Source: Silene latifolia
Taxonomy: Eukaryota > Streptophyta > Magnoliopsida > Caryophyllales > Caryophyllaceae
Reading direction: 5' to 3'
Assembly (NCBI RefSeq): GCF_048544455.1
Contig: NC_133529.1
Coordinates: 55,853,271 to 55,917,270 of the forward strand
Length of the DNA stretch: 64,000 nucleotides
The notes beneath the pieces are model-generated. The model had not been told where the DNA came from, did no database searches, and worked only from the letters and a program-made list of their open reading frames with translations. Shown piece after piece: positions 12,226 through 21,919 of the stretch (within the stretch, counting starts at the first letter, position 1; the number at the start of each line of letters is the position of its first letter). A program made the translations under genes and the position numbers.

Positions 12226-13346
12226 GATAGTTCTAATTAAATCTGTGTTGAATACTCTATATTCATATTGGGTAGGCATTTTTCTTATTCCTAAAGCTGT
12301 GATTAAGAGGATTGAAGCAATTTTTAGAAATTTTTTATGGGATGGGAGTTCTGATTACCACAGGGTGCCTCTAATTGCTTGGGATAAAGTCACTTTGCCA
12401 AAAGAGGAAGGAGCCCTGGGTATCAAAAAAGCTGAGACCTGGAATGTTGCCACTGTGGCTAAATCGGTGAACTGGATCTATGGTAAGGCTGACAGGCTCT
12501 GGATTAGGTGGATTAACCATATTTATCCGAAGAATGGAATTGGCACGATTTCAGTCCACATGTAGATGCTGCTTGGGCATGGAAAAGTATATGTAAGGTC
12601 AAGTAAATGATGAAACAGGCCTATGTGAATGATCAATGGACTCCTGATTCAGCAGGGTATTCTGTTAAACATGGATATGAATGGCTCAGTTACAGACAAC
12701 CTAAGCAAGACTGGTATACAGTTGTATAGAATAAGTGGAATGTATCCAAGTATGCTGTTATCACTGGGATTACTCTGAATAATGAGGTCAATGTTAGGGA
12801 AAAACTATTCAGAATTGGCTACTGCTAGGAAAGAAACTGCTGCATTTGTAAATATGCAGCTGAAACTCTTGAGCATTTGTTCTTCATCTATGTTTACAGT
12901 AGACAAGTGCTGGAGAGTATTGAAAAATTGTGTGGGATCAGAATTGATGTGACTATGGCAGGTTCAGGTAGGACATGACTAAAGTTTTGTGTGCATTCAA
13001 TGATCTGGATAGCCTGCTACTACTATATATGGTACCAAAGGAACAATGCTCGACTGAATGCAGTCCTGAAAATGTGGTTGATTGTGTTAGGGAGGAAGCT
13101 AAGCGCAGGATACGACTCATGATTGGCAAGAATTTGAGTGGAGGTGACAAGGAATGGCTTACGAGATGGGGTTGTATGGCCCCTCTTGATGGCCAAGTAT
13201 AAATAACAAGCTTCTTTTGGTTATTTCTTGTCTTTTTGTATGAGTATTAGCATTTTATGTTAGTACTCTAGATGGTTGTAAACTTGGTTGTATATTTGCA
13301 CAGTTTTTGATACATAATATATACTCACATTTCCTCAAAAATAAAA
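12226..13346 (+). mobile_element. Degenerate L1-type LINE 3' fragment
   Basis: The plus strand encodes the end of the reverse transcriptase and the zf-RVT region of a plant L1-type ORF2: FRNFLWDGSSDYHRVPLIAW, then the GALGIKKAETWN and KADRLWIRWI blocks up to 12565. Further pieces follow in other frames and with stops (CCICKYAAETLEHLF, then WYQRNNARLNAV) to about 13200. The 3' UTR ends in an A-rich tail, and the sequence before the tail (atatactcacatttcc) matches the 3' end of the LINE at 52378, so both belong to one family. The 5' part is separated by element A and lies outside the window. Confidence 0.85.
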
Positions 13347-14126
13347 TGGTAGGGTTTCCCTACTCAGTCGGTTTTGTAATTAATTTAAGATTGTGGTGAT
13401 TGATTGTTTGATTCACATATTGTATTGGTTTGATATTGGTAGAGATGATATTATGTTGATATTGAGATTGGTATTGTTGATATGCGACCATGTTCGGTAG
13501 ATGGTTCCAACCCCAAGTTCACCCCTTGTGGCTCCCGTCACAAGGGGGATGTGCACATTAATGATCTAGATGTGCTCGTTGCGATGAACGGGGCTTAGGT
13601 GGGAACGGCTGCGGTCCCACACTGGCGGAGAGGGTTACCTGTTGCGATGGGTAACCTGACAGGACTACACATCTAAGTGTGTAGTCGGTATGTGATTGTT
13701 GGTGGAGTTGAGGGATGGCTACATCTGTTTGATTGTGTTGTGTATCGATTGTATTTCCGTATTTCTCTTAACTTGGTTATGCAGTTGACTGACGCCGTTT
13801 TTGTTTTCAAAACTGTGGTGATCCATTCGGGGATGTTGAGCAATTGGTTTAGCAGGTGTTGGTCGACATGTTGCTTGCGGGATATGGAGGAGATCGAGTC
13901 ATCACGCTGTCTAGCTAGTTTCCGTTGTCACTTATGCTTAGTGGTTTCCTTCAGTTGTATCAGAGTTTTTTTCTTTTTGTTATATTTGTATCAGCTGTAA
14001 GAAACATTTAATAAATGTTCTATTATGGTCTATTTGATATACATTACCTCGAGCAACCGAGATGATAACGCCCTTACTTATTGGGGAAAGTCTTGTTAAT
14101 GCTCCTTGGTAAGTGAGGGTGTTACA
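13347..14126 (+). repeat. LTR fragment of Tekay/Del-like type
   Basis: Non-coding, GT-rich sequence that ends in gagggtgttaca, the same ending as the LTR that closes at 50365 (gaggggtgttaca). The likely orientation is plus, with this being the 3' part of an LTR whose start is lost on the far side of the LINE. It contains three clean stem-loops: ccccttgtg/cacaagggg (13522-13547), ggttacc/ggtaacc (13633-13656) and ctacaca/tgtgtag (13665-13684). Because TGTAACACC is its own reverse ending, a minus orientation is not excluded. No matching 5-bp duplication is visible across the fragment. Confidence 0.55.
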
Positions 14127-14494
14127 GAGACAAGGAAATAAAAGGGGGGAAGAATAGGAAATGGGACAAGGAGGATGAGAAGCGAAAGGAAGCAGTAACG
14201 TTAAAGAGACAAAAAAGATGGAAAGAGGAAAACAAGGGGGAGAGGGAGAGAAATGAGGGGAAGAGTAGCACAAAGGCGTAAGAAGAGGACAACATGTAGT
14301 AGTAGGAGAATGCGGATGAAACGTCTTATGGCTTATCTAAAAATGGTTTATAAACATACGTTTTGAGTGAAAATGTTTAGAGCTTTATAAAAAAACTGTG
14401 TTTAAGAATTTCTACGTGTAGTTGTACAGAATGTCTTATGGCTGATTTAAAACGAGCTTATTTGGGCACTGTATGTTTATAAACCTATGTTTTG
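14127..14494. other. Non-coding purine-rich spacer with an imperfect direct repeat
   Basis: 14127-14290 is rich in purines and has no gene. 14310-14494 holds an imperfect direct repeat (cgtcttatggc... then tgtcttatggc..., about 120 bp apart) whose second copy is interrupted by the LINE at 14495 and resumes at 17175. The last 16 bases (14479-14494) are the left target-site duplication of that LINE. Confidence 0.6.
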
Positions 14495-17158
14495 TTTTTT
14501 TTTTTGGTGGAAATGTAAGTAATATTATAGCTCAATCCCAAAAGGGAAATAAAGTTCACCATTACAACCATTCCATTTTATCTAGATATCACCTCTAGAT
14601 ATTAACTAGCCAGATACATCAGATTATAAAAAACTACATTAAACTACATCAGACCCCGTAACCTGCACCAATTAACATCAGCCTGCTTCAGAATCCCTTT
14701 ATCAAGAGCCATTAAACGTAGCTTGCTTTCCTTCTGAATATTTTTAATCTGCACACTAGGGAGAATGACATAACCCTCTACTCTGCACTTGTTTCTTGCA
14801 GCCCAAATGTTATACTGCAAAGCCACCACCAGAGAACTAAGCACCAAACGCACTAAACCAGAGCAGCCCCTCTGCCTGAGCATCTGAACAGGATCAGTAA
14901 TGCCTTGAAACCTCCCAGGAAGGTCAAGCCAAAGATACAGCTGCATATAACATTGTTCAGTATAAATGCACTCATGGAAAATATGCTGGTGAGTTTCAGG
15001 CTTTTCATCACAGAGAAAACAAACTGTATGCTGAGTAATCCCAAATTGCACAAGTCTATCTAGGGTGAGCAGTCTACCCTGCTGAATAAGCCATTGATTG
15101 AAATTATGCTTACTCAGATTAAATCTGTTCCAGACACTCTTATGCCATTGTACCACAGGATAAGTATGTTCCAGCCAAGAGTAACCATCAGATATGGAGT
15201 ATTCATCATCATCACTCATCCACTTACCACTAGTAAAAGCTGGCTTGAGTTTCTCCTTAACCTCACAAATTTTACGCCATGCCCAGGAACTAGCTGCAGT
15301 TGGTTTATAATCCATCCATAGCCTTTTTTTTAGATAAATCTTATCAACCCATTGGATCCACAGATGATCCTTCTTTTTGGCAATCCACCAAACCAATTTC
15401 CCAACTGCTGCCATGTTCCATATTTTTAAGTCCTGCAGACCCAAACATCCATGTTCCTTTCCTTTACATAGCACACTCCATGCCACCAAAGGAGCCTTAC
15501 TATAATTTTATTCACCTTCCCACAAAAAATTCCTACACAGAGCTTGAATTCTGTCCATCAGTCCAACAGGTAAGACAAAAATTTGGGACCAATAATTATG
15601 AATTGTTGCCAACACTGATTTAACCAAAACAAGCCTTCCTGAGTAAGAAATTTTCTTCTTATTCCAACCCCTGATCCTCTTAAGCATTCTATCCACTAAA
15701 ATATTGCAATCTCCTTTTGATAAACGTTTATGAGAAATCTTCACACCAAGATACTTAAAAGGGAGAGTCCCTTTCTTGAAATCAGTAGACTCAAGAATAG
15801 CAGCTTCAGTGTGATGATCAAGCCCATTCAAAATGATGTCAGACTTGTCATTACTAATATGTAAACCAGAAGCTTCAGTGAAGCATTTAAAGACTTCCAT
15901 AATAGTGATTACTGACCTTAAGTCTCCTCTACAAAAAAGAAGCAGGTCATCAGCAAACATCAAATGATTGAGTCTGATACCCCTACAGAGAGGATGGAAC
16001 TTAAAACCAGGAAAGTCACTAGCAATAATCAGCAACCTACTCAGGTACTCCATGCAAATAGTGAAGAGAAGAGGTGACAAAGGATCTCCTTGTCGAAGTC
16101 CTCTTTTCCCAATAAAGAAAACATGAGGTTGACCATTAAGCACAATAGAATAGGACGTAGTAGTCACACATTGCATCACCCACCTAATGAATCTCTGAGG
16201 AAACTTAAGACTAACCATCATCCTCAAAACAAATTCCCATTCTATAGAATCATAAGCTTTCCTCAAGTCCACTTTCATCATGCATCTAGGTGAACAATTC
16301 TTCCTAGTGTATAGCCTCACTAGATCTTGACTGATTAAAATATTTCCCATGATGCTCCTCCCTTTAATGAAGGCAGATTGTGTAGGAGTAATTAGGTAAG
16401 GCAACACCTCAGCAAGCCTTTGACAAAGCAGCTTTGAAATCACCTTGTAAATAGTATTACAACAAGCAATCGGTCTAAACTCCTTAACTGAGGATGGATT
16501 CTCAACTTTTGGAATCAAGACCAGATTTGTGCAGTTCAGCTGCTTCAACAACTTGCCAGATTGGAAAAATCTTTAATAACAGTGCAAATGTCCCCTTTGA
16601 TAGTATCCCAGCTAGACTTAAAGAAACAGCTAGAATACCCATCAGGCCCAGGGCTTTTCTCCTCAGGAATAGAAAAAATCATATTCTTAATTTCAGCATC
16701 AGAAGGAATCTCACACAGTTTATCCCAATCATCAGTGTGGACTTTTTCACCATTGTCAATAATATGAGGATAGAACCCGAAGTGGCGAACTAGTCCCAAG
16801 CGACTCTTTATAATAGTCCACAAAAGCATCCAGGATCTCTTCAGAGAATTACGAGACTTTTCCTTCAAAGATCCTCTATCCTAATGACCTTATTTTGAAT
16901 TTGTCTTTCTTTGTATGGCTTTATGGAACATGGCAGTGTTTGCATCCCCATCTCTAACCCATTGCACTTTTGCTTTTTGCCTCAGAAAATCATCTCTAGC
17001 CTGAGCCAACATCAGATAGCTAGCTCTTGATTGGTATTCCACATCCATTAACACAGTATTCCTAGGATCATTTTGAAGCTGCTTTTGACACTCAATAAGA
17101 GCAGTGTAAGCAATATCAGTGTTCCTCTCTATATCAGAAAAGAGGCAAAAAAAAAAAA
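14495..17158 (-). mobile_element. 5'-truncated L1-type LINE with 16-bp target-site duplication
   Basis: The minus-strand element ends in a poly(A) tail, seen as the T run at 14495-14505. It is flanked by the direct repeat ataaacctatgttttg at 14479-14494 and 17159-17174, the hallmark of target-primed reverse transcription. The 5' end is cut in the linker between endonuclease and reverse transcriptase: the minus strand at about 17140-16870 still encodes VQWVRDGDANTAMFHKAIQR. Length is 2.66 kb; ORF1 and the endonuclease are missing. Confidence 0.93.
14644..16868 (-). pseudogene. LINE ORF2 remnant: reverse transcriptase plus zf-RVT
   Basis: This encoded the polymerase that copies LINE RNA at the target. 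The segment at 16868-16545 holds the start of the RT (PEEKSPGPDGYSSCFFK). After a frameshift near 16550 the frame at 16551-15508 carries the RT core: FIKGRSIMGNILISQDLV, VDLRKAYDSIEWEFV, GLRQGDPLSPLLF and the catalytic LMFADDLLLF. A single in-frame TAA (about 15508) after FLWEGE interrupts it. The same frame reopens at 15489-14644 with the zf-RVT region, including CFLCDEKPETHQHIFHEC. One frameshift and one stop in more than 700 codons make it a fairly recent pseudogene. Confidence 0.9.
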
Positions 17159-17174
17159 ATAAACCTATGTTTTG

Positions 17175-17919
17175 ACTGAACTTGTTTAGAACTTTTGAAG
17201 AAAAACGTGTTTAAGAATATATGTGTAGTTTGACAGAATCTGGTATATGTGCTTACGTTATTTCGCAAGCTACAATATAATACCATGTCCTATGTATTCC
17301 ATGTAATTGTGTTATTTAATAATTAATTAACCATCTAAGAAAAAAAACATTATTATATTCGAATAATAATGCTCTTGGAAAAATTAAATACGAATTTGTT
17401 ACGAATGGTTGAAATTTGGTTTGCTAAAACAATATAACAACAAGAGTATTGTGATAGACACTCAACATGTATAAACAGCAGAAACAAATAAATATACGCT
17501 AACATACACATGAAACGTCAATGATCAAAATATCTTGGGGGACCGCGTGCTTTTGCGCGCAGTGCAACCAACTAGTATTGAAAAAAGTCTACATAATTAC
17601 GTGAGTCTTTATAATCATACCAATATATTACATATACATTTAATTGAGAATTGTAAGTAAAAAAGAACAACCACCTTTATAACACAAACTAGTCTTTTAA
17701 AGATTCTGAGGGATGCTATCATCGACCCTACATGATCATACACGATCTTACCCGATTATGAGCGATCCTACCAATAAAACGATCTTACGACGATTTGAAT
17801 CATTTTCCGCTTGTGTTGATCCTAGGTGGCAAGTATGGCGACAACGACGAGGTGCTCCATGTGGCAGGTATGGTGATGAGGTGACCAGAATGGCAGGTGA
17901 CCGTGAGGTCAAAGGTTAA
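17175..17919. other. Intergenic DNA without a recognised gene
   Basis: AT-rich sequence. The first 70 bases continue the direct repeat broken by the LINE. Around 17541-17575 there is a GC-rich patch followed by ctag that looks faintly like a Helitron end, but the stem is poor. 17713-17919 has one short ORF with no family resemblance. Confidence 0.5.
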
Positions 17920-18110
17920 GGTGTTGCTTTGTGATCGGTTAAGGTGCTGCTTTGTGACCGCGAGGTCACGCGTTCAAATCCTTGGAGCGGCCTCTTGCCA
18001 AAATTGCAAAAGAAGGCTTGCCCCAGTTACACCCTTGTGGTAGAACCTTTCCCCGGACCATCGCCTGGGACGCTATCATGCACCAGGGTGACTTTTTTTT
18101 TCTTTTTTAT
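17920..18110 (+). mobile_element. Au-like SINE
   Basis: The block reads like plant Au-family SINEs: an RNA polymerase III B box (gcgttcaaatcc, about 17972-17983), then gcctcttgcc, aaggcttgcccc, cccttgtgg, ccttccccgga and a tgcaccagggtg end followed by a T-rich tail (18091-18107). The order and spacing of these blocks match the family as I remember it. The head is duplicated: ggttaaggtg(t/c)tgctttgtga occurs twice in a row (about 17915-17960), so the exact start is uncertain. I could not identify a clear target duplication. Confidence 0.7.
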
Positions 18111-19130
18111 AAAAATAGAGCCATCTCAGTCTTTAATTTTTATTTTTAAAAGTATAAGAAAACTGGGCGTTTGGTTCGGGCAAGGGAAAAAGAAATATAA
18201 TCAAGAAAAAGAAAGAAGGGAAAATGAATAGAATTACCCATATTATACTTGGGTGTTTGGTTAAAAATTAAAGGGAAAGAGAATTATTAACCTCAAACAC
18301 AACATCCACCACCTCCACCACTATTACCCACCACCTTCTACCATTACCTACACCGGCACCACCATAAGTAGCAGCGCCGGCTACCTTTCTCACGACGCCC
18401 TTCCTTACCACGCCTTAAGCTCTCAACAAATAGCACAATCCCGACTCCTAAACACCTCATTTACTCTAAAAAAAAAACCACTACCGCCTTCCAAAACACC
18501 AGATAGGGGTTTCGAAGGGCGATGGTGGTTTTTCTATGGCTAGCCATGCATTTTATGAGGTGAGGGTAAGGGAGGTGAAATTAAAGGAACAAACAAACAT
18601 TAACAAAGAGTAGAATCAATATGAATGATTCCCTTTCTTGAATACCCATACCAATACGGCAATACCCATACCAAACAACTGGTAAATTGTGGATATTTTC
18701 CCTTGAAAAATAGAATCCCTAGACATTAATTGAATTTAATTCACCATATTTAATATGGAGGAGACCACTATAGGATTCGAACTCGCAAGCACAAATATAT
18801 GTAATATGTACTCCAACCACCACACCACTCTCAAGTTTTTGCTTCTACTCGCCTTTCAAAATACTTGTTCATAAATATAGCGGGGGTTCAACTACATCCC
18901 ATAAATCCCCACTAAAAAGCACCCCTGCATGTAGCTTTGCTAATGATCGATGCAATGGAGTATTGAATGTTGTACATTGCTAACAAAAGGTCAATTTGCG
19001 GGGAGACAGACATCTCAAATTGTGTACAATTAAGCTGAAACTCCGTACTATGTGCTGCCAGTATTTGTATAGAAAGATAAGAAGAATAGCGGAAATGTGG
19101 AGCAAAGACAATAGATTAAACACACATTAG
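18111..19130. other. Intergenic DNA downstream of the HSP20 gene
   Basis: No gene is supported. It contains CA/CC-rich low-complexity sequence (about 18295-18420) and two weak repeat candidates: a stretch with gtttggt motifs at both ends (about 18164-18682) and a tRNA-like B box on the minus strand near 18755. Confidence 0.5.
18735..18840 (-). mobile_element. Possible SINE fragment (tRNA-like A and B boxes)
   Basis: On the minus strand, gtgtggtggttggag is followed about 35 bases later by gagttcgaatcc, an arrangement like the A and B boxes of a tRNA-derived SINE. The ends are not defined, there is no clear tail and no target duplication, so this is only a suggestion. Confidence 0.3.
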
Positions 19131-19263
19131 AATTGAGCCAAAAAAAAAACGCTCCAAAAGATACAATTTATTGACTCAAACCGACTTCCAAACTAGACCA
19201 CACAAAAACTCTGCTATAAAAACAAGTATTAACCCTCTAACTCAACTTGGGAACATTTCTAAA

Positions 19264-20304
19264 TTAGTCAATCTGAACTTGGAAAACATCCTTCCTTTCA
19301 TCTTCTTTAACCTTAGGAACAACCACCTTAAGCACACCATTCTTCATCTCAGCCTTAATCCCATCAACCTTATACATATTCGGTGTCAGGTCAATTCGAG
19401 ACGAGTACCTCCTACGACTCTCCTCTTCCTCCGTCTCTTTCTCGCCTTCTCCTCTGATAATCAGAGTGTTCTCTTCCACCGACACCTTCACGTCCTCCTT
19501 GCCTAACCCTGGCATGTCAACCTTCAGCAGCAGCGCCTCCTCGTCCTCTTTAACGTCCCACCCTCGCCGCATTCCTCCTCCACGTGTCGCAGCGAGGATT
19601 GGATTGTCTACGAGCTGGTCCATTATGTTCATCAGCTGGCTTACGCTTCTGGTCGGAGCAAATGGATCAAACACATCTGTCGTCCAAATACATTAACAAA
19701 ATTAGCCTCAATCTCAAACTCATGTTCTTCATAATGAAGATTCTCAATTATATCACCAATTTTCGAAGAAAATATCGAAGACAGAGCATCATAACGCATC
19801 TTTAATCGATCATTATTACGGAGAAAATTCAAATACGGAAATTATTAATACGAGTTCCGAATTACATCACCGATTCTCAACAATATACCAATAACCGAAG
19901 AATTTAGTATAACAGTGCGTCACAAATTGCGTTACATCGATCGACATTCCTCGTAAATTGAATTAAGACCATTATGAATCAGACTTCGGGATTATATCAC
20001 CGATTTTAGACATTATACCGATAATCGATAAGTTGATCGAGACAATAATTGAGACGAGAAATAGGACAAGAAGCGAAAGACAACTACCTGAGAGAAATCC
20101 TGGAAAATCGCGACCAGGGCGAGAAACAGAACGATGAGAACGATCGTCGTCGTCTTCATCATCCTCAACTCTAGTTATCTGAGCGTTAGTGTTGAAGGAG
20201 CGAGAAACCAAGGGAACAATAGAAATTGAGCGAAGTGGCCGAGAAATGTTGCCGGTGAGAATATCTTTTCCGGCAAGTCGTCGGAGAGCGATTGAGGATG
20301 CCAT
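19264..20304 (-). CDS. Mitochondrial small heat-shock protein (HSP20 family), two exons
   Basis: An ATP-independent chaperone that binds unfolding proteins, here in the mitochondrial matrix. Exon 1 is 20304-20088 (72 codons plus one base) and exon 2 is 19676-19264. Joining them across a GT-AG intron gives an uninterrupted 209-residue protein, the usual size of the plant HSP23/24 mitochondrial class. Residues 1 to about 45 form an Arg/Ser-rich transit peptide ([14 protein letters not shown]...). An acidic stretch ([10 protein letters not shown]) follows. The alpha-crystallin domain covers about 112-205 with [20 protein letters not shown] and the C-terminal consensus [10 protein letters not shown]. 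The junction reads [11 protein letters not shown], as expected for this class, and single-intron structure is known for the group. The start is the first ATG after a TATA-containing promoter. Nothing is broken. It is the only intact host gene I see here. Confidence 0.95.
19677..20087 (-). other. Intron of the mitochondrial HSP20 gene
   Basis: 411 bp, starting GTAGTTGTC after CTCTCAG at 20088 and ending GACGACAG before ATGTGTTTG at 19676. It is a phase 1 intron between the transit-peptide exon and the chaperone exon. It is AT-rich and holds no other gene. Confidence 0.93.
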
Positions 20305-20480
20305 TGAAGCTGATTTAGGAAGCTTGTTGTGAGAGATAAGTTGAGGTTTGAGATATTTTGTAGTGGTGATTGGTGAGTGACGAGGATGGATAAGGCGGAG
20401 AGTGTATATATAGGAGGGAAATGGAAGGTTGTAGAAGGTTTAAGAAGGGGCTGGAAGAGAAGGTTCTGGAGTGAAGGTCG
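20305..20480 (-). promoter_or_regulatory. Heat-shock promoter of the HSP20 gene
   Basis: A TATA box (TATATATA, 20405-20412) lies about 100 bases before the ATG. Directly upstream is a dense cluster of heat-shock elements. The best is the GAAggTTC core at 20459-20466 with further alternating GAA/TTC units around it (about 20453-20475), and more GAA units are at 20424-20447. Heat-shock factor trimers bind such alternating nGAAn blocks, so strong heat induction is expected. Confidence 0.85.
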
Positions 20481-20753
20481 ATGTGAGATTTGTGAGGCTT
20501 CTTTTGGCGCAAGCAACCAAGCATGTCATTTACATTTGACAAATGAAAATTTTCAGAGAGAGGAACGTCATCAGTTAATAGACTATACCACCCGTTATAA
20601 AACAAATTTAACGTAACTCTCTTCCTCCTTCTAACTTCTCTCCATATTTTTCTAACTCTTCTCTAATTACTCAATCATCTTCTCCCTCAATATCATTTTT
20701 TCAACTACTTTAATTCTCAATCTCTAAAAAAAAATCAAAGATTTAATCTATAA

Positions 20754-20781
20754 CTAGTATAGAGCCCGTGCGAATGCACGG
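20754..20781 (-). mobile_element. Helitron 3' terminus (hairpin plus CTAG)
   Basis: Read on the minus strand, a perfect 6-bp stem with 4-base loop (ccgtgc/gcacgg at 20766-20771 and 20776-20781) is followed by GCTCTATACTAG and then T. This is the arrangement of plant Helitron ends: a GC hairpin about 10 bases before CTRR, inserted before T. The body would extend to the right; its 5' TC end is not identified, and LINE and MULE sequences soon follow. Confidence 0.55.
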
Positions 20782-21114
20782 TATTTTAGAATGTCATGTT
20801 AAGAGAACTTAACAATTAGAGCTAATAATAATAATATATAAATGAACTTTGAATTTTATTTATAATTATCTACAATTGTTAATGTGTAAAAATACTAAGA
20901 ATTAAAATAGAACGAATTTTACATTTTTACTCAGAATAAGTTTATGATTAAAAAAGAAGAATGTTAGTTTAGTTACAAAAACTTATGTTCATATTTACGC
21001 ATTTGAAGCATATAACTATTTTTGTAATTTTTGTTACAATATACGGAGTAACAATTTAAACGGAGTAAAAAATTTAAAGAATAAAAAAATGAAAAGCACA
21101 CACTGATTTTAATA

Positions 21115-21890
21115 ATATGAGTAAAATCTTATGGGGATTCCATCTTACTGCTGCCTATTCCTGGTTTTGGGGTAGCATCATTAAGTGTAGGGACCTCCTG
21201 ATTCAGCTCCTTAGTAGCCCTGCAAAAGCTCACCAATTCCTCCTGTCCCCTGATTATAAAGACAAGTTTTATGAGATGATTAGGATCAAGGGGGTTCCTT
21301 TCTCTCAAAGCAGGATTATTTGGGACTCCTTTTGTTATCCAAAGCATAGCATCATTGGGACTTTGGCTACACAGGGGAGACTACCAACCGTGGACAAGCT
21401 GTGTAGTAGAGGGTTGTTCATGGTGAACAAGTGTGTTCTCTGTGAATGTTCCCTGGAAACACACTATCACATCTTCTTTGAATGCCCTTTTTCTGCTACT
21501 ATTTGGCGAGCTGTTGCTCTCTGGCTCAGGGCTACCCCATGTGTTTACCTCCCTCGAATTTTCCATTGGTTTAAAGTTTACAATCGTGGGCAAAGTCTGC
21601 TGAAGAAGCAACGCCGGTGTGCTTTGATGTGTGCTATATATCTTCTCTGGAGGGAACGAAATAAGCGCATTTTCACAGGTGCTCAAGCTGCTCCACTTAC
21701 CCTCATTCGAAAAATCAAGTTTTTGGTCTCCCTTAGACTCTCTCATGGCTAAGTGTGTTGTAGTGGTTTCCTCTATTTTGGTTGTTAATGTTGTAATAGG
21801 TGGCCTCACTGGCTCCCTTGTAGGTGACTAGGATCTTGTACTTGTAACATTTCCTATCTTAATATATTGATCCTAATTTTCCTGCAAAAA
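21115..21890 (+). mobile_element. 5'-truncated LINE, 3' end with zf-RVT region
   Basis: The plus-strand frame at 21117-21752 encodes the C-terminal part of a LINE ORF2: a long alpha/beta region, then the zf-RVT cysteine/histidine block CVLCECSLETHYHIFFEC and LLWRERNKRIF. It stops at 21750-21752 and is followed by a 3' UTR and an A-rich tail running into AAT repeats. The RT itself is absent, so the first ATG here is not a true start. It is a different family from the other LINEs in the window. The AT-rich target makes the TSD unclear; taataatat occurs on both sides. Confidence 0.82.
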
Positions 21891-21919
21891 AATAATAATA
21901 ATAATATTAATATTAATAA

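Noticed and set aside
17541-17575. Helitron-like end (GC patch then CTAG)
   Set aside because: The stem is short and mismatched and the spacing to CTAG is too long to be convincing.
17958-17990. tRNA-like B box
   Set aside because: It belongs to the SINE; no acceptor stem or anticodon arm can be drawn, so no tRNA gene is called. The same holds for tRNA-end sequences at 8884, 26502, 47051 and 63803, which are primer sites.
18164-18682. Possible MITE with gtttggt at both ends
   Set aside because: The ends do not pair beyond a few bases and no target duplication was found.
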